Below, piece after piece: positions 56,718 to 64,000 of a DNA stretch of 64,000 nucleotides; position 1 is the stretch's first letter, and the number at the start of each line of letters is the position of its first letter. The notes below the pieces were generated by a model, which was not told the origin of the DNA, searched no databases, and was given only the letters and a program-made list of their open reading frames with translations. Both the position numbers and the translations under genes were made by a program. The DNA comes from Alicyclobacillus tolerans (GTDB taxonomy: Bacteria > Bacillota > Bacilli > Alicyclobacillales > Alicyclobacillaceae), in the NCBI RefSeq assembly GCF_001447355.1, contig NZ_JXBW01000004.1, positions 108,805 to 172,804 on the forward strand. The letters run 5' to 3'.

Positions 56718-57884
56718 TTAAAACAGTCGCTCGCCTTCTAAATAGCGAAATGGCTCTGGCCGTTGCGCACGCCCGAAATGATGCAGAATCGCCTGCACAA
56801 TCCGCTCGGAGGCGCGACCGTCGCCGTACGGATTCTTCCGCCCCGCCATGTCCGCGTATGCGGCGGCATCGGTCAACAAGGTGCGCGCCTCATGAAAGAT
56901 GGCGTCTTCGTCGGTCCCTACGAGCTTCAAGGTGCCCGCTTCGATGCCCTCCGGCCGCTCCGTGGTATCGCGCAAAACGAGCACGGGCACGCCGAGCGAC
57001 GGCGCCTCTTCCTGAATGCCGCCCGAGTCGGTCAGAATGAGGGTCGATCTCGCCATAAAATTGTGGTTGTCCACAACGCCGAGCGGATCGAGCAAGTGGA
57101 TGCGCGGATGGCCGCCGAGAATGGTAAACACCGTATCGCGCACCGTCGGATTGAGGTGCACCGGATAGACAAGGTGGATGTCATCGGCCAGATCCACCAC
57201 ACGGCGCGCGGCTCGGCAAATGTTCTCCAACTTTGTGCCCCAGTTTTCACGGCGATGCGACGTCATATAAATGAGCCTGCGCTCCGCCGGCATCGCATCG
57301 AGCACCGGATGCCGATAATGCTCGCGCACCGTCGTGCGCATCGCGTCGATGGCCGTGTTGCCCGTGATAAAAATAGCGCTGGCCGGTCGCCCTTCGCGCT
57401 CCAGGTTGGCCGCGGACAAATCGGTCGGCGCAAAAAACAAGTCCCCCAGCACATCGGTCAATTGGCGGTTCATCTCTTCCGGGAATGGGCTGTACTTTTG
57501 GTATGTCCGCAACCCCGCCTCGACGTGACCAATGGCAATTTGCTGGTAGAATGCGGCGAGCGCAGCCGCAAACGTCGTCGTCGTATCGCCGTGCACAAGC
57601 ACGATGTCAGGCTTGCGCTCCGCCAACACCCGCTCAAGCCCGCGCAAAGCCTTTGTGGTGATGGTGGCAAGCGTTTGATTCGGCTCCATGATGTCGAGAT
57701 CGTCATCCGTTTTGACGTCAAAGACCTCGAGCACCTGATCCAGCATCTCACGGTGCTGGGCCGTGACGCAGACGAGCGACTCAATCTCCGGGTGGCTTTC
57801 GAGGGCCTTGACCAAGGGCGCCATCTTCACGGCCTCCGGGCGCGTGCCGAATACGGTCATGACGCGCACTGGCGCTGTACTCAA
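56718..57884 (-). CDS. wecB: UDP-N-acetylglucosamine 2-epimerase (non-hydrolysing)
   Basis: Interconverts UDP-GlcNAc and UDP-ManNAc for wall polysaccharide or teichoic acid linkage units (mnaA in Bacillus). VMTVFGTRPEAVKMAPLVKA at the start, HVEAGLRTYQKYSPFPEEMN, THRRENWG (as TSHRRENWGTKLENI) and LTDSGGIQEEAPSLGVPVLV are all family motifs. The TTG at 57884 follows AAGGAGGA by seven bases and gives STAPVRVMTVFG; the frame upstream is outside the family alignment. ~388 residues. It lies between upp and atp as in many Bacillales. Confidence 0.95.
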   Translation of the reverse strand: MSTAPVRVMTVFGTRPEAVKMAPLVKALESHPEIESLVCVTAQHREMLDQVLEVFDVKTDDDLDIMEPNQTLATITTKALRGLERVLAERKPDIVLVHGDTTTTFAAALAAFYQQIAIGHVEAGLRTYQKYSPFPEEMNRQLTDVLGDLFFAPTDLSAANLEREGRPASAIFITGNTAIDAMRTTVREHYRHPVLDAMPAERRLIYMTSHRRENWGTKLENICRAARRVVDLADDIHLVYPVHLNPTVRDTVFTILGGHPRIHLLDPLGVVDNHNFMARSTLILTDSGGIQEEAPSLGVPVLVLRDTTERPEGIEAGTLKLVGTDEDAIFHEARTLLTDAAAYADMAGRKNPYGDGRASERIVQAILHHFGRAQRPEPFRYLEGERLF

Positions 57885-57944
57885 ATGTGGTTCCTCCTTC
57901 GCCCTGCATGCGCCCACCGCGAGCTGGGCGGCCCAAGCAGGGTT

Positions 57945-58574
57945 TCACTTCGTGCCAAACAGCCTGTCCCCCGCGTCACCCAGCCCCGGCACGATATAGC
58001 CGTGGTCATCAAGATGGTCGTCCACCGCCGCCACGTAAATCTCGACGTCCGGATGCTGCTCTTGCACCGTCGCGATGCCTTCGGGCACGGCGACCAAGCA
58101 CATCAGCTTCGGTTCGCGCACACCGCGCTGTTTGACGGCCGTCAGTGCAGCTGCGGCCGATCCGCCCGTCGCAAGCATCGGATCAACAACAATGACATCG
58201 CGGTCCGAAACGTGCGCCGGCAGTTTGCAGTAATACTCGACGGGCTGCAGTGTCTCCGGGTCGCGGTACAGGCCAATATGACCGACTTTCGCAGCAGGGA
58301 TTAAGTTCAAAATACCTTCGACCATGCCGAGCCCCGCTCGCAAGACTGGCACAATCGCCAAAGTCTTACCGGCAATCACCTTTGTCTTGGCCGTCGCCAC
58401 AGGAGTTTCCACCGTGACCTCGGTCAAAGGCAAATCCCGCGTGATCTCGTATACCATGAGCATGGCCACTTCTTGCACAAGTGCTCGAAACTCTTTCGTG
58501 CCCGTGCGCTTATCCCGAATGTGTGTCAACTTGTGTTGGATGAGTGGATGGTCCAGTACGTGGACTTGTCCCAA
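57945..58574 (-). CDS. upp: Uracil phosphoribosyltransferase
   Basis: Salvages uracil with PRPP to UMP. PRPP loop [16 protein letters not shown], the uracil-site end [13 protein letters not shown] and N-terminal [20 protein letters not shown]. The TTG at 58574 matches the known N-terminus and follows AAAGGGG by eight bases. 209 residues. A GC-rich hairpin (58601-58618, CCGCCCG/CGGGCGG, no T-run) sits just upstream of the ribosome site, between it and the glyA stop; it could affect mRNA processing or act as a weak attenuator. Confidence 0.96.
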   Translation of the reverse strand: MGQVHVLDHPLIQHKLTHIRDKRTGTKEFRALVQEVAMLMVYEITRDLPLTEVTVETPVATAKTKVIAGKTLAIVPVLRAGLGMVEGILNLIPAAKVGHIGLYRDPETLQPVEYYCKLPAHVSDRDVIVVDPMLATGGSAAAALTAVKQRGVREPKLMCLVAVPEGIATVQEQHPDVEIYVAAVDDHLDDHGYIVPGLGDAGDRLFGTK

Positions 58575-58642
58575 TCGGAACGCCCCTTTACGCAAGTTCA
58601 CCGCCCGTTTCCGGGCGGCTCGCTATGTCGCTTACATGTTCG

Positions 58643-59899
58643 TTATTCTACATAGGAGAGGTTCGGGTACAGCGGGAAGCGCGCCGTCAATTCGGCCACC
58701 TGTTCCCGCGCTTGCGCCTTGACCTCGTCCGTGAAATCGCCCTGCAGGACGAGTTTGAAGATGTGCGAGATATCCATCATCGCCCCAACGTCCATCCCGC
58801 GCGAGGTCGCCGCCGGCGTGCCGATGCGAATGCCGCTGGTCACCATCGGACTTGCAGGATCAAACGGAATCGCATTTTTGTTCACCGTGATGCCAACCTC
58901 ATCGAGCCGCTTTTCCGCTTCCTTGCCCGTGAGACCGACGTTGCGCACGTCAATCAGCATCAAGTGGTTGTCCGTGCCACCCGACACGAGCGTGAAGCCA
59001 TGATGTTGCAGAGCGGTCGCCAAGGCTTGCGCATTCTTGATGATCTGTTGCTGATACGTACGAAACGCGGGTTTTAAGGCCTCGCCAAACGCAACCGCCT
59101 TAGCCGCGATCACGTGCATCAGCGGGCCTCCCTGAGTGCCTGGGAAAATGGCTTTGTCAACGGCCTTCGCAAATTCCTCTTTACAGAGGATGAGGCCGCC
59201 GCGCGGGCCACGCAAAGTCTTGTGTGTCGTCGATGTCACAAAGTGCGCGTGCGGCACCGGGGATGGATGCAAACCTGCCGCAATCAAACCCGCGATGTGC
59301 GCCATGTCGACCATCAGGTAGGCGTCCACCTCGTCCGCAATGGCGCGCAACTGTGCGAAGTCGATCACGCGTGGATAGGCGCTTGCGCCAGCGACAATCA
59401 TGCGCGGTTTGTGTTCAATAGCCAGCCTGCGCACTTCGTCATAGTCGATGCGGTGCGTCGTCTCGTCGACGCCATAGGAGACAAACTTGTACAGTTGACC
59501 GGAAAAGTTGACCGGGCTACCGTGTGTCAAGTGGCCGCCGTGCGCCAGGTTCATGCCCAGAACGGTGTCACCAGGCTTGAGCACACTGAAGTAGACCGCC
59601 ATATTGGCCTGCGCGCCGCTGTGTGCCTGCACGTTGGCGTGTTCTGCGCCAAACAGTTGCTTGACGCGGTCAATTGCCAGTTTCTCGACGACATCGACAT
59701 ACTCACAGCCACCGTAATAGCGGCGACCAGGGTAGCCCTCGGCGTATTTATTCGTCAACACCGAGCCGAGCGCGGTCAACACCGCCTCGCTCACGAAATT
59801 TTCGGATGCAATCAGTTCGATGTTCCCTTGTTGTCGCTTTAATTCCTGCTCCATGGCAGCTGCGACCTCAGCGTCAAAGCGCTGCAGATTTGTCGACAA
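58643..59899 (-). CDS. glyA: Serine hydroxymethyltransferase
   Basis: PLP enzyme converting serine and tetrahydrofolate to glycine and methylene-tetrahydrofolate. The cofactor Lys is in [49 protein letters not shown] and [16 protein letters not shown] are invariant blocks. The TTG at 59899 follows AAAGGAG by eight bases and gives [11 protein letters not shown]; the codons up to 59947 are upstream of the family start. ~418 residues. Confidence 0.96.
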   Translation of the reverse strand: MSTNLQRFDAEVAAAMEQELKRQQGNIELIASENFVSEAVLTALGSVLTNKYAEGYPGRRYYGGCEYVDVVEKLAIDRVKQLFGAEHANVQAHSGAQANMAVYFSVLKPGDTVLGMNLAHGGHLTHGSPVNFSGQLYKFVSYGVDETTHRIDYDEVRRLAIEHKPRMIVAGASAYPRVIDFAQLRAIADEVDAYLMVDMAHIAGLIAAGLHPSPVPHAHFVTSTTHKTLRGPRGGLILCKEEFAKAVDKAIFPGTQGGPLMHVIAAKAVAFGEALKPAFRTYQQQIIKNAQALATALQHHGFTLVSGGTDNHLMLIDVRNVGLTGKEAEKRLDEVGITVNKNAIPFDPASPMVTSGIRIGTPAATSRGMDVGAMMDISHIFKLVLQGDFTDEVKAQAREQVAELTARFPLYPNLSYVE

Positions 59900-60011
59900 T
59901 TTGCGCACTCCTTTCACTCTTGGCGCACGCAAATTGGCGTGCAGCACAAGCCCTTGTTCGATTTCATCTTCATCTTACGGTTCGCGAGCGGAGTGCACAA
60001 GGGGAGTTTTG

Positions 60012-60668
60012 TCAATTGTCGATATCTGCAGAAGCATGGTGAGAACCATCCAGCCCCGCGCGCCTGCGCGCTTCATCGCGATCGTACACAGCGCGCGTCC
60101 CCCCCACGAGCGGCGGGCGCGATCTCGCCATCGTCACATGCGCCTTGCCAATCTCCCGCACCTGGCTGCGCACAGGCACGGCAACCGGGCGCAAGTGCAT
60201 GCCAATCAACGTATCGCCGATGTCCACGCCCACGTCCGCTTCGACGGCATCGACGAGACAGGCGTCCGCGATGGCCCAATACGCCGCGGCCGCGACCGCG
60301 CCGCCTGCCCCCGGCACCGGAATCGCAGACACTTCGCGCCACCCGCGCCGTTTTGCGTACCTTTCTGAGACGACAAGCGAGCGGTTAAGGTGTTCGCAAC
60401 ATTGGAATGCGACTTCGCACCCCGCCTCTGCCGCAAACGCCTGAATGACGTCGACAATGGCCTGCCCAACGGCCATCGACGTCGCGGTGCCGATGCGTTC
60501 GCCCACGACTTCACTGGTCGAAGCGCCAATCACCAAAAGCGTGTCGCGGCCGATGCGCGCCGCCCGGTACAGATCAGCCAGCACAATGGGCAAATCGCGC
60601 CGCACCTGTTCGATGGCCCAGGCTTGCTTGTCGAATGCGGCCTCAGTTGGCTTGGTTGGATCCGCCAT
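60012..60668 (-). CDS. ywlG: TIGR01440/UPF0340 family protein (YwlG-like)
   Basis: A conserved Bacillales protein of unknown function. It has LLVIGASTSEVVGERIGTAT, EVAFQCCEHLNRSLVVSERY, PVPGAGGAVAAAAYWAI and ADVGVDIGDTLIGMHLRPVA, then VPVRS, all family blocks. ATG 60668 follows GGGAGGAGG and overlaps the phosphatase gene by 26 bases. Found between ywlE-type phosphatase and glyA, as in Bacillus. ~218 residues. Confidence 0.9.
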   Translation of the reverse strand: MADPTKPTEAAFDKQAWAIEQVRRDLPIVLADLYRAARIGRDTLLVIGASTSEVVGERIGTATSMAVGQAIVDVIQAFAAEAGCEVAFQCCEHLNRSLVVSERYAKRRGWREVSAIPVPGAGGAVAAAAYWAIADACLVDAVEADVGVDIGDTLIGMHLRPVAVPVRSQVREIGKAHVTMARSRPPLVGGTRAVYDRDEARRRAGLDGSHHASADIDN

Positions 60669-61137
60669 CGCGCGAAGCCTCCTCCCGCAACCGCATAAAC
60701 GCTTGCTCCACCAGCGCGAACAAGGAATCGGCACAGGCCTCGTAGGCGTGTTCGTCGCCACCAAACGGGTCCATCACGTCGCTTGCCTGTTCCTCCGGCT
60801 GACGGTGAGCAAACGCGGTCAGCGTATAAACTTTGTCCGCAGCCTCTGGAAACATGTCGCGTAAGGCCTGCCGATGACCTTGTGTCATGACGAGGACGAC
60901 GTCAGCCTGCAGCAGCAATTCGCGCGTCAATCGCTTGGCGGCGTGTGTCGGCGCAACGACATGTCGCCTAATTAACGCGTCGACGGCATGCCGCGTCATA
61001 GGCTGGCCGTCCAAAGCGTACAAACCTGCTGAATCGACGGTCCAAGAGACGCCTTCCTGTGCCGCCAGATGGCGCAGGAAGGCCGCAGCCATCGGACTGC
61101 GGCACGTGTTACCGGTGCAAACAAATAAAATGTTCAT
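60643..61137 (-). CDS. ywlE: Low-molecular-weight phosphatase, protein-arginine type (YwlE)
   Basis: A LMW-PTP fold enzyme. The P-loop is ILFVCTGNTCRSPMA with Cys7, Thr11 and Arg13 when started at ATG 61137; Thr at 11 rather than Ile marks protein-arginine phosphatases, which reverse McsB phosphorylation in the heat-shock/Clp pathway. The general acid is in MDPFGGDEHAYEACAD. ~164 residues. It lies between mntP and ywlG. Confidence 0.93.
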   Translation of the reverse strand: MNILFVCTGNTCRSPMAAAFLRHLAAQEGVSWTVDSAGLYALDGQPMTRHAVDALIRRHVVAPTHAAKRLTRELLLQADVVLVMTQGHRQALRDMFPEAADKVYTLTAFAHRQPEEQASDVMDPFGGDEHAYEACADSLFALVEQAFMRLREEASRDGGSNQAN

Positions 61138-61239
61138 CTTCGTCACCTAGATTATGGCGTTCAGATCATGCGCTTTAGGATTCTATTTTCAGTATATCCG
61201 TGCCAGATTCGCCGATGCAATGAACGCCCAAGGCCACCG

Positions 61240-61794
61240 TTAGTGCAAAAAGCCGATACCACAAAGAATAAGAATGCACGCACCCGCCAACTCGCCATAA
61301 TGGCCGATGGCCTGGCCGAATTTGCGCCCAATGGCAAGGCCAGCCCCACACATGCAACAACTGACCACGCCAAACGCGATGGCCGACGCGGCCCCGTAAG
61401 CAGCACTGCGAAGTCCGAGGCTAAAGCCCACCGAGAGCGCGTCGATCGACACACTCGCCGCAAATACCGCCAGTGAGAACAGGCTATCGATGGTGCGTGG
61501 ACGCTTCTCTTCTTTTGAGAACAGCGTGTGATACGCCATATGTACGCCAAGGCCAATGATGAGCAAAGCGCCAAACCACTTCGCGACGGCCCCTAAATAA
61601 TCGCCAATCCAATCGCCGAAGCCGATACCGATGAGCGTCAGCGCAACGTGAAAGACACCAATAAAAGCACACAGCTGCACCGCCGTCTTGCGTGATATGG
61701 AGCCAAGGCCGACCCCAATGCTCAAAGACAGCGCATCCATGCCTAAGGCAAAGGACATCATCATGATTTCCAAGAGATCGTCCACATGAGACAA
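61240..61794 (-). CDS. mntP: MntP-family manganese efflux pump
   Basis: A six-helix membrane exporter for Mn(II). The two metal-binding acidic motifs are present: FALGMDALSLSIGVGL in helix 1 and SIDALSVGFSLGL in helix 4, with FGDWIGDYLGAVAKWFGALL between them. The TTG at 61794 follows AAAGGAGG by seven bases. ~184 residues. In Bacillus the homologue ywlD is also at this place in the order. Confidence 0.92.
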   Translation of the reverse strand: MSHVDDLLEIMMMSFALGMDALSLSIGVGLGSISRKTAVQLCAFIGVFHVALTLIGIGFGDWIGDYLGAVAKWFGALLIIGLGVHMAYHTLFSKEEKRPRTIDSLFSLAVFAASVSIDALSVGFSLGLRSAAYGAASAIAFGVVSCCMCGAGLAIGRKFGQAIGHYGELAGACILILCGIGFLH

Positions 61795-61960
61795 AGCGGC
61801 GCCTCCTTTGCTAACTAGTCCCATGTGTATGCGTCGCCTGGTGGACTCATGCGGGCAAGCTCACATCCGATGTAAAGCTGCCGACCGAACACCGTTAAAA
61901 GAAGCATAATCGGCGCCGGTTCCACACAACCTGTGTATACATTCCACTTATAGGAAGCTG

Positions 61961-62863
61961 GTGTCCGAGTTGCAGCGATTTCAAAGATGCGCAACCATGA
62001 CCTTTGCACTGTGTCTTTACGCGTCTTCGCTCGCCCTTTGCGCACCACATGCCAGCGCTGCGACAACGGCAACACAGGTGCGGCCTGCCCAACCGCAGGT
62101 GACGTCTGCGGCCACGGCCCACATCGTGCAGGTCGTTGCCACGCGTGTCGATCCGGCGGACAACTCGCTGGTGCTCATCGTCACCCGCGCGGCAGCTGGC
62201 GATCACGGCGACGGCGCGATCGACATTGCGCACCGCGCGGGGTTGGCCAATTACGCGCACGCACATCGGCCGAAAGACGCCAACCCCGCAACCATGCGCA
62301 TCCTTGCCGTGGATCAAGACGGGCATATCGTCGCTGCCGCTAACGTCGGTCAGCCCCGGCGAGTGGCCGCGGACGTCGACGACGAAAGCGCCGAGTTGTC
62401 GTTGGGCCAATCCCTGCCCCTGCCACCTCCTGGCACGGAGCTCGATCCGCAAGGGCAACCGATAGCTACCTTGTCTGCGCCCGATGAGGTAAAGACATCG
62501 GCCGTCATCCGCGCAGCGGAGAGCCTGATTGGCAAGCCGCTCGTTTGGGGAGCCAGTCCCGAGGCGGGCGAACGAGGATGCGATCCGGCGACATTCGTCG
62601 CCTACGTGTACCATCATGCGCTGGGCTACATCTTGCCGGACGATCTCATGCAGTTGTGGGATACGGTTGGTGTCAGTGTGCCGGTTTGGGATTTGCACCC
62701 TGGCGATCTTGTGTTTTTCGACAGCGGCTCGGTGGTAGGTATTTATTGTGGTGACGATCAGATGATTGCTTGCGACGCCCAATTGGGCGCCGTCGCTCGG
62801 GTATCCATTGGTCCAGAGAGCAATTGGGGCAAGCGCATTGCAGACGTCCGGCGGCTTTATTAA
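61961..62863 (+). CDS. Secreted NlpC/P60-like protein, probably inactive
   Basis: Signal peptide (TMTFALCLYASSLALCAPHA), a ~150-residue N-terminal beta region and a C-terminal NlpC/P60 fold (AAESLIGKPLVWGASPEAGE; YVYHHALGYILPDD; LHPGDLVFFDS). The usual catalytic Cys of DCSGFV is kept as GCDPATFV, but the catalytic His, normally directly before VGIY, is Val (SVVGIYCGDD), and the usual third polar residue is not evident. So peptidoglycan endopeptidase activity is doubtful; wall binding is possible. GTG 61961 follows GGAAG by about six bases; ATG 61997 is an alternative. It is divergent from mntP. Confidence 0.75.
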   Translation: MSELQRFQRCATMTFALCLYASSLALCAPHASAATTATQVRPAQPQVTSAATAHIVQVVATRVDPADNSLVLIVTRAAAGDHGDGAIDIAHRAGLANYAHAHRPKDANPATMRILAVDQDGHIVAAANVGQPRRVAADVDDESAELSLGQSLPLPPPGTELDPQGQPIATLSAPDEVKTSAVIRAAESLIGKPLVWGASPEAGERGCDPATFVAYVYHHALGYILPDDLMQLWDTVGVSVPVWDLHPGDLVFFDSGSVVGIYCGDDQMIACDAQLGAVARVSIGPESNWGKRIADVRRLY

Positions 62864-62877
62864 AGCGCGGATTGGGA

Positions 62878-63618
62878 TTACATGGACATCTGTTGACTCT
62901 GCGAACGGCCTTGTAGGTGGCCTGTCAGAAGGACAATCACGACGATGGCAATCGGGGCCCAGACCGCCTCATAGGACCATTTGGCGATGATGGCACTCGA
63001 CATGGCGGCGCCAATGCCATACGCGACAATGGCCGAAAGCCACATCCAGACGAGCGCGGCGGCCGTCGGTTCAAACGCCTTGCCGTCAGACGTGACAGCC
63101 TGGGCGCGCGCCTTACCAACAGCTTTCCAAACGGCCGTTTCGACCAATCCCGTCAAGGTGCTCGTAATGACGGTCGTCGTGATCCCATTGATCCCGACGC
63201 GGCGCGCAGTCGAGCCTTGTACGCCCATGGCGAACGCCAGGACGAATAAAAGCAGATTGACGATACGCTTCTGTTCTGTGGCCGGCAGACACTGCGTCAA
63301 CAGCCAGAACGCGAACAAGGCGGCCAATTCGAGGCAGAGAGTACCAGTCACGGCGCGGCTCCAGCCAGTTTCACGCCGATGGCCGGTCATGACAAGAGCC
63401 GCGCCCGCCGCACCGACGGCAAACCCGATGAGTGCGACGGCATAACGCACTGCGAGTCCGCCGTGCCCGCCGGCGACGGCAATGCCGCAAAGAACCGTGT
63501 TACCGGTCATGGCGGCAGTGAAGACTTGACCCAGCCGCAGGAAGCTGATGGCGTCCACACAACCCGAAACCACGGTCAACAAGATTAACAGCACGCGCGT
63601 AGTTGACATGTTCAGCAC
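62878..63618 (-). CDS. DUF1275 (YoaK-type) membrane protein
   Basis: Six or seven membrane helices in ~246 residues: LLILLTVVSGCVDAISFLRL, then GQVFTAAMTGNTVLCGIAVA, the family signature of DUF1275, and GVQGSTARRVGINGITTTVI in the second half. Related proteins are sometimes linked to acid or formate stress; no function is established. Start uncertain: GTG 63618 has GAGAG close by; GTG 63630 and ATG 63609 are alternatives. It converges with the NlpC/P60 gene, 14 bases apart. Confidence 0.88.
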   Translation of the reverse strand: MLNMSTTRVLLILLTVVSGCVDAISFLRLGQVFTAAMTGNTVLCGIAVAGGHGGLAVRYAVALIGFAVGAAGAALVMTGHRRETGWSRAVTGTLCLELAALFAFWLLTQCLPATEQKRIVNLLLFVLAFAMGVQGSTARRVGINGITTTVITSTLTGLVETAVWKAVGKARAQAVTSDGKAFEPTAAALVWMWLSAIVAYGIGAAMSSAIIAKWSYEAVWAPIAIVVIVLLTGHLQGRSQSQQMSM

Positions 63619-63794
63619 AGGGTCTCTCACACCTCTCTAGCGTCGTCGTATGTCAAAACGGCATTAGAAGAAAATTTCGTCAGTTCCTCGATCTTTGCTC
63701 TATCATACCACGCATCCACTAGCGAATTCCCCTCGCAATCTTCGACGAAATGCGGGATAATGACTATAAATTTGACAAAACGAGGCGATAGGCC

Positions 63795-64000
63795 ATGCTT
63801 GAACGGCCATTCACATTGAATAGAAAACGATATTGGCAAGCTGGGATTGGCGCCGCGGCTGCCATCGCCGTTGCGCTCTGCGCTTGGTGGGATGTAAGCG
63901 GCGGAACGCCACGGGCGGAGAACATGGGAACGACAGTTGCCGTGACCACGGCCACAACGCCGGGTCATCTCGTGCCAACCAACGAACCTGCTTGGCTTCC
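63795..64000 (+). CDS. Exported or membrane protein, N-terminus only (cut by window edge)
   Basis: Open to the end of the window: MLERPFTLNRKRYWQAG, a hydrophobic segment IGAAAAIAVALCAWW, then a Thr/Ala-rich stretch (GTTVAVTTATTPGHLVP). A basic N-terminus with one helix looks like a signal anchor. GAGGCGATAGG precedes the ATG. The family cannot be told from 68 residues. The plus-strand frame is preferred over the opposite frames at 63627-63968, which lack ribosome sites and hydrophobic structure. Confidence 0.6.
   Translation, partial: MLERPFTLNRKRYWQAGIGAAAAIAVALCAWWDVSGGTPRAENMGTTVAVTTATTPGHLVPTNEPAWL

Noticed and set aside
56763..58304. 513-residue plus-strand frame opposite wecB and upp
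   Set aside because: Shadow frame, Arg/His-rich; both minus-strand genes are unmistakable.

Overview
The window reads as chromosome of a spore-forming, flagellated, GC-rich member of the Bacillales, most like an Alicyclobacillaceae-type organism. The main evidence is gene order shared with Bacillus and relatives: glyA, upp, wecB/mnaA and the complete atpZ-I-B-E-F-H-A-G-D-C operon, then ywzB, ywmB, murA, spoIID, spoIIQ, spoIIID, mbl, two flagellar rod/hook-type genes, pgsA-like and fabZ. Non-ATG starts are frequent: glyA, upp, wecB, mntP, fabZ and the S-layer-like gene are best read from TTG behind strong ribosome sites. The species cannot be fixed from the sequence alone.

Layout. 1-4293 (minus): a type IV pilus / competence-type module (ATPase, platform protein, three prepilins; the platform gene is frameshifted). 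4371-7281: a secreted retropepsin-like protein, a homoserine dehydrogenase without ACT domain, and panD. 7564-8235: a heptad-repeat coiled-coil gene broken by a stop. 8378-11063: an MFS transporter with an upstream LacI-family regulator whose operator overlaps its own promoter. 11390-14378: a DinB-like protein, a second MFS exporter and an M29-like aminopeptidase. 14529-15413: a secreted Ser/Thr/Asn-rich protein behind a cyclic di-GMP (GEMM-I) riboswitch. 15545-18860: a TPR lipoprotein and a large surface protein interrupted inside a 15-bp repeat array.

19236-36239 is a surface-glycan locus: rmlA-B-D-C (dTDP-rhamnose), a wzm/wzt ABC exporter, several family 2 glycosyltransferases, a polyprenyl-phosphate sugar transferase, an O-antigen-ligase/polymerase-like protein with a TPR tail, and an S-layer-like protein. 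The set matches the logic of S-layer glycosylation (slg) clusters of Geobacillus/Paenibacillus: rhamnose precursor, lipid-linked assembly, ABC export, transfer to the S-layer protein.

36918-39096 holds a YvyE-like protein, an unrecognised protein and a small sigma-factor-like protein. 39191-61794 is mainly core genes. 61961-64000 has a degenerate NlpC/P60 protein, a DUF1275 membrane protein and the start of another exported protein.

The most striking feature is that at least six genes are interrupted, and five of them belong to surface structures: pilus platform (frameshift), large repeat surface protein (three stops), glycan glycosyltransferase (stops, a 44-bp duplication and a direct/inverted/direct triplication), S-layer-like protein (one stop) and a flagellar gene (16-bp tandem duplication). 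The sixth is the coiled-coil gene (one stop). Core genes are intact. This may be coordinated loss of surface structures, reversible variation at repeats, or error in the sequence; raw reads would decide.
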